26,210 nt of DNA. Origin: an uncultured Clostridia bacterium (GTDB lineage Bacteria; Bacillota; Clostridia; Christensenellales; Aristaeellaceae). Below are positions 23,635-26,210 of the stretch, piece after piece. The number at the start of each line of letters is the position of its first letter. Within the stretch, counting starts at the first letter, position 1. The stretch covers positions 1 to 26,210 of the forward strand of contig CAKTUU010000030.1 of the NCBI GenBank assembly GCA_934621505.1, given 5' to 3'. A program made the translations under genes and the position numbers. A model generated the notes under the pieces. The model was given only the letters and a program-made list of their open reading frames with translations. It did no database searches and had not been told where the DNA came from.

Positions 23635-23663
23635 ATTATACCATATTCGGCGATGGGAAGCAA
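23635..23663 (-). promoter_or_regulatory. Promoter for the polA operon
   Basis: On the minus strand, a perfect TATAAT (23635-23640) with an extended TG element directly upstream (TGGTATAAT), and TTGCTT (23658-23663) 17 bases away as a weak -35. It lies about 64 bases before the polA start codon. Confidence 0.7.
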
Positions 23664-23724
23664 AAAGGGAAAAAGCGGGGGAGTGAAGCGCGTTGTGGAA
23701 GGATTTGAGGAAGTAGGATTGTAT

Positions 23725-23760
23725 AAAAAAATTCCGCAAGTTTTTCCACTTGCGGAATTT
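23725..23760 (-). terminator. Terminator after tRNA-Thr
   Basis: On the minus strand, AAATTCCGCAAG (complement of 23749-23760) pairs with the complement of 23729-23740 over an 8-base loop, and the right arm runs into a T-run. It begins 2 bases after the tRNA CCA end, as expected for a single tRNA transcript, and separates it from the polA promoter. Confidence 0.9.
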
Positions 23761-23761
23761 A

Positions 23762-23837
<76 letters not shown>

Positions 23838-23863
23838 ATTCCCCTCTAACGGGCAACGATGTT

Positions 23864-23892
23864 ATTATACACAAAAGACACCTGTTTGGCAA
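23864..23892 (-). promoter_or_regulatory. Promoter for tRNA-Thr
   Basis: On the minus strand, TTGCCA (23887-23892), a 17-base spacer and TATAAT (23864-23869), a 5/6 and 6/6 match to sigma-A consensus. Transcription should start about 20 bases before the mature tRNA end. The same hexamers and spacing occur before murA and the lipase-like gene. Confidence 0.85.
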
Positions 23893-24067
23893 TAGCTTTT
23901 TTCAAATTTTTTTGAAAAGAAAACAGGGAAATCATTTTTGCTGCAAATTTTTTTGTGGACGGGCAGGCGGCAGGCGCTATATCCAGAAGAACGGCGTTTT
24001 TACCAAAAAGCCGGCAACTGATACAGGACCCCAAATAGGGGGATAGATAGCTCATACGGATCTACCG

Positions 24068-24091
24068 TAAAAAGCCGAAACAAAAGCGGCT
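24068..24091 (-). terminator. Possible terminator of the murA-J-domain transcript
   Basis: On the minus strand, AGCCG and CGGCT (24087-24091 and 24073-24077) flank a 9-base loop and are followed by TTTTT. The stem is only 5 base pairs, so it is weak, and it lies about 65 bases after the J-domain gene stop. Confidence 0.4.
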
Positions 24092-24155
24092 CCCCAAGGA
24101 CGCTGCCAATTCGCTTCTGTAATTTTCGCTCGCCGTATTTCAGCGCTTTGCGGAG

Positions 24156-24677
24156 TTACCTGCGCCCCATGGCGCCTTTTACCCAATCGTGAAGTTTTTC
24201 GCCAATGGGACGGTTTTTTTTCATGGCCAAAGCCGCGTCCAGGGCCGATGCCCGGTATTTGCGGTTTTCCGGATCGCGCTTCACCGCTTCCCGGTAGCTT
24301 TGGTGGGCCGTTTCGTATTGCTTCAGCCCCATCAAAATATTGCCCTGCATGTAATACCAGTCCGCGTCCCTGCTGTCCGCTCGGCCTAACTGGCGCAGGG
24401 CGCTTTCCAGATTGCCCTGGTCAATCAGCCGCTGGGCAAAATGCTTGGCTTCTTCCTGGGAAATCAGGTTAAAGCCCACCGTGCGGCGCTCCACCAGACG
24501 CAGCGCTTCTTCATAAGCCAGGTTCAGCTTCAGCAGCTTTTCCTGAGCTGCACGCCGTTCCTCACCTTCCTGAAACTGGTCGGGATGACAGGTCTTGACC
24601 AGCCGCCGATAGGCCAGACGCACCTCCTGGCTGGTAGCGCCGGTTTTCAGGCCTAATAGCTCAAACGCCTCGTACAA
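24156..24677 (-). CDS. J-domain protein with C-terminal TPR-like repeats
   Basis: A 173-residue protein. Residues 4-64 form a J domain (FELLGLKTGATSQEVRLAYR) with the essential HPD at 31-33 (KTCHPDQF), which stimulates the ATPase of DnaK-type Hsp70. Residues ~80-150 form helical repeats of TPR type (NLESALRQLGRADSRDADWY, GLKQYETAHQSYREAVKRDP). The zinc-finger and substrate-binding parts of true DnaJ are absent, so it is a specialised co-chaperone-like protein rather than DnaJ. The start is TTG at 24677, with GGAGG 9 bases upstream and the J domain beginning at once after it. It lies 33 bases behind murA and is probably cotranscribed. Client unknown. Confidence 0.88.
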   Translation of the reverse strand: MYEAFELLGLKTGATSQEVRLAYRRLVKTCHPDQFQEGEERRAAQEKLLKLNLAYEEALRLVERRTVGFNLISQEEAKHFAQRLIDQGNLESALRQLGRADSRDADWYYMQGNILMGLKQYETAHQSYREAVKRDPENRKYRASALDAALAMKKNRPIGEKLHDWVKGAMGRR

Positions 24678-24710
24678 ATGCTGCCACCTCCCTTTCAGGT
24701 TCCGGCATGG

Positions 24711-25976
24711 TCAGATTTTTTCCCGGCGGATGTCCGCGCCCAGCAGGCGCAGCTTTTCCTCAATCCGCTCATAGCCCCGGTCGATGTAGGAGGTTTCGTA
24801 AATTTCGGTAACGCCCTTGGCCATCAGCCCGGCCACCACCAGCGCCGCGCCGGCGCGCAGATCCGTAACGGTTACAGGCGCGCCGTAAAGCTCGCGCACC
24901 CCTTCAATCAGCACGGTACGGTCTACCAGCTTGATTTTGGCGCCCATGCGGCGCAGCTCGTCCAGGTGCTTAAAGCGCTGCTCAAAAATGGTTTCGCATA
25001 CGGTGGATGTGCCGCTGGCCATGCACAGCAGCGCCGTCATGGGCTGCTGCAGGTCGGTGGGGAAGCCGGGGTATACCTGGGTTTTGATGTTAACGGCCCG
25101 CTGCTCGCCCTGGGGCCGTACACGAATGGAATCATCATTTTCCGTTACGCGCACGCCCATTTCCAGCAGCTTGGCGGTCAGAGCCTCCATGTGGGTGGGA
25201 ATGCAGCCGTGGATGGTGACATCCCCCCGGGTGGCCGCCGCGGCAATCATCAGGGTGCCGGTTTCAATCTGGTCGGGAATGACGGTATAGGTGCAGCCGT
25301 GAAGGTTCTGCACGCCGCGGATCCGAATCACGTCCGTGCCCGCGCCCTTTACCTTTGCGCCCATGCTGTTTAAAAAGTTGGCCAGGTCTACAATATGCGG
25401 CTCCTTGGCGGCGTTGTAAATAACGGTGGTGCCCTCCGCCCGGGCCGCCGCCAGCATCACGTTGATGGTGCCGCCTACGGTAACCATGTCAAAAAACACA
25501 TCGCCGCCAATCAGCCGGTCCGCACGGGCGTATACCATTCCGCCCTTTTCCTCCACCTGCGCGCCCAGGGCCGCAAAGCCCTTTAAGTGCTGGTCGATGG
25601 GGCGGCTGCCAATTTCGCACCCGCCGGGGTAGGCAACCTCCGCCTGGCAGCAGCGTCCCAGCAACGCGCCCAGCAGATAGTAGCTGGCGCGCAGACGCCG
25701 GGTCAGGCTGTAGGGCACATGATACCCGGTTACGCCAGAAGGGTCCACCGTCAGATACTTGCCGGGTTCATAAACCGTTTTGGCACCCAGCATTTCCAGA
25801 ATTTCAATCAGAGCGTGTACATCGTCAATGTCCGGCAAATTTTCAATGGTGCAGGGCTGGTTGCACAAAAGCGTGGCCGGAATGACGGCGACGGCGGTGT
25901 TTTTGCCGCCGCTCACGGTAATTTCCCCCATCAGAGGGTGACCGCCTGTAATCAGCATTTTATCCTTACTGCTCAT
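24711..25976 (-). CDS. murA: UDP-N-acetylglucosamine 1-carboxyvinyltransferase (MurZ type)
   Basis: A 421-residue enzyme that transfers enolpyruvate to UDP-GlcNAc, the first committed step of peptidoglycan synthesis and the target of fosfomycin. The catalytic cysteine is present (C120 in YPGGCEIGSRPID). Segments such as VYPGFPTDLQQPMTALL, IPTHMEALTAKLLEMG and RRLRASYYLLGALLGR resemble the second Firmicutes copy (MurZ/MurAB) more than MurAA. The start is uncertain: ATG 25976 gives MSSKDKMLITGG, which fits the family's N-terminus but has no ribosome binding site; ATG 25958 has AAGGA nearby but removes six residues; GTG 26012 has none. First gene of a probable operon with the J-domain gene. Confidence 0.95.
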   Translation of the reverse strand: MSSKDKMLITGGHPLMGEITVSGGKNTAVAVIPATLLCNQPCTIENLPDIDDVHALIEILEMLGAKTVYEPGKYLTVDPSGVTGYHVPYSLTRRLRASYYLLGALLGRCCQAEVAYPGGCEIGSRPIDQHLKGFAALGAQVEEKGGMVYARADRLIGGDVFFDMVTVGGTINVMLAAARAEGTTVIYNAAKEPHIVDLANFLNSMGAKVKGAGTDVIRIRGVQNLHGCTYTVIPDQIETGTLMIAAAATRGDVTIHGCIPTHMEALTAKLLEMGVRVTENDDSIRVRPQGEQRAVNIKTQVYPGFPTDLQQPMTALLCMASGTSTVCETIFEQRFKHLDELRRMGAKIKLVDRTVLIEGVRELYGAPVTVTDLRAGAALVVAGLMAKGVTEIYETSYIDRGYERIEEKLRLLGADIRREKI

Positions 25977-26015
25977 AGGGTACGGCCGGGGCCGAATACC
26001 ACCTCGTTTCACGGG

Positions 26016-26029
26016 AATGCGGCCGCATT
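26016..26029. promoter_or_regulatory. Perfect 14-base palindrome in the murA leader
   Basis: AATGCGGCCGCATT is exactly self-complementary and lies just downstream of the expected murA transcription start (about 26040) and before the start codon. It could be a repressor operator or a short RNA hairpin; with no loop bases the DNA-binding reading is more natural. Chance occurrence cannot be excluded. Confidence 0.35.
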
Positions 26030-26046
26030 ACAATAGGCCATTGTTT

Positions 26047-26075
26047 ATTATACATGTTTTGACGTTTGTTGGCAA
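26047..26075 (-). promoter_or_regulatory. Promoter for murA
   Basis: On the minus strand, TTGCCA (26070-26075), a 17-base spacer ending in TG, and TATAAT (26047-26052). This gives 5/6 and 6/6 consensus matches. The expected transcript start leaves a leader of roughly 60 bases before the murA ATG at 25976. Confidence 0.85.
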
Positions 26076-26096
26076 GCGCCCGTTTATCGTGGAAGG

Positions 26097-26210
26097 GTCC
26101 AAGTGTAGGACTACAATACATCTTGGACAATCGAAAAAAAGATATGAGAGAAAGGGTCTCATGAGTTAAAGTTAAGTTGTCAGACCAACTTTACGGAAGG
26201 AGACTATATC
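26097..26210 (+). promoter_or_regulatory. Leader/operator region of a + strand gene beyond the right edge
   Basis: Several inverted repeats lie in a row: an outer GTCCAAG/CTTGGAC pair (26097-26103 with 26122-26128) enclosing TGTAG-GA-CTACA (26104-26115), then ATGAGA/TCTCAT (26144-26149 with 26157-26162), then GTTAAGTTG/CAACTTTAC with one mismatch (26171-26179 with 26186-26194). A ribosome binding site GGAAGGAG (26195-26202) follows, 8 bases before the window ends, so a start codon should come immediately after the edge. The coding gene itself is not visible, so its identity is unknown. Confidence 0.5.

Larger units (their letters stand above)
23838..24155. other. 318-base AT-rich gap between tRNA-Thr and the J-domain gene
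   Basis: No credible protein gene is visible. The part next to the tRNA holds its promoter (23864-23892). Two inverted repeats lie beyond it: TTTTCAAA/TTTGAAAA (23899-23918) and CGGC-TTTTT/AAAAA-GCCG with one bulge (23992-24013); neither has a following T-run. A weak terminator-like hairpin for the J-domain gene lies at 24068-24091. I see no match to a known structured RNA in the remainder. Confidence 0.6.

Noticed and set aside
23846..24055. Minus-strand frame of 69 codons upstream of tRNA-Thr
   Set aside because: It overlaps the tRNA promoter, has no ribosome binding site and no recognisable features.
26097..26210. T-box riboswitch at the right edge
   Set aside because: No T-box consensus sequence or terminator/antiterminator pair is visible, and the leader is too short.

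Overview
The window looks like chromosomal DNA from a fairly GC-rich member of the Clostridia, possibly a gut lineage. Evidence: strong AGGAGG-type ribosome binding sites, a tuf-rpmG-secE-nusG-rplK-rplA string, a YlbJ-like membrane protein, a polA-coaE-lytic transglycosylase string, a MurZ-type MurA, and a long clostridial-type PRPP synthetase. I cannot name the genus. No integrase, transposase, CRISPR array or rRNA gene was seen; gene content and base use are even throughout, so this reads as core genome rather than an island.

Layout. (1) 1-2700, + strand: translation/transcription genes. The end of tuf is followed by a 79-bp tandem repeat and a hairpin, then rpmG (GTG start), secE, nusG, a 148-base structured leader, rplK, rplA and a strong terminator. 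The usual rplJ-rplL-rpoB continuation is absent. (2) 2763-5870, + strand: an ECF sigma factor overlapping its putative membrane anti-sigma partner, then an M18 aminopeptidase with its own promoter and terminator. (3) 5871-9533: sfsA (-), a second NusG-family protein resembling the specialised antiterminator LoaP (+), a small secreted protein (-) and a class 3 lipase-like protein (-). (4) 9668-13644, + strand: a tightly coupled group of a degenerate M20 peptidase homologue, a large GT-C-like membrane protein, a 71-residue protein and a GtrA flippase-like protein. A YlbJ-like protein (-) runs into it tail to tail. (5) 14655-15869, + strand: the PRPP synthetase-like gene. (6) 15927-23571, - strand: an operon reading polA, coaE, a membrane-anchored lytic transglycosylase with a long disordered cytoplasmic tail, a family 5 solute-binding protein, and a secreted CHAP/peptidoglycan-binding protein. 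(7) 23762-26075, - strand: tRNA-Thr(GGT) with its own promoter and terminator, then murA and a J-domain/TPR gene. The right edge carries nested inverted repeats and a ribosome binding site for a + strand gene beyond the window.

How the parts fit. Regions 4 and 6 are the most interesting. Region 4 looks like a cell-surface glycan module: a GT-C-type membrane protein plus a GtrA-type lipid-sugar flippase, headed by an M20 relative that has lost most of its metal-binding residues. Region 6 couples a DNA repair polymerase and the last step of CoA synthesis to three exported or membrane-anchored wall-related proteins. The LoaP-like gene stands apart from any long operon it might regulate, so its target is probably elsewhere. 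Three - strand promoters (lipase, tRNA-Thr, murA) share the same unusual -35 hexamer, TTGCCA, 17 bases from a perfect TATAAT. Non-ATG starts supported by good ribosome binding sites are frequent.
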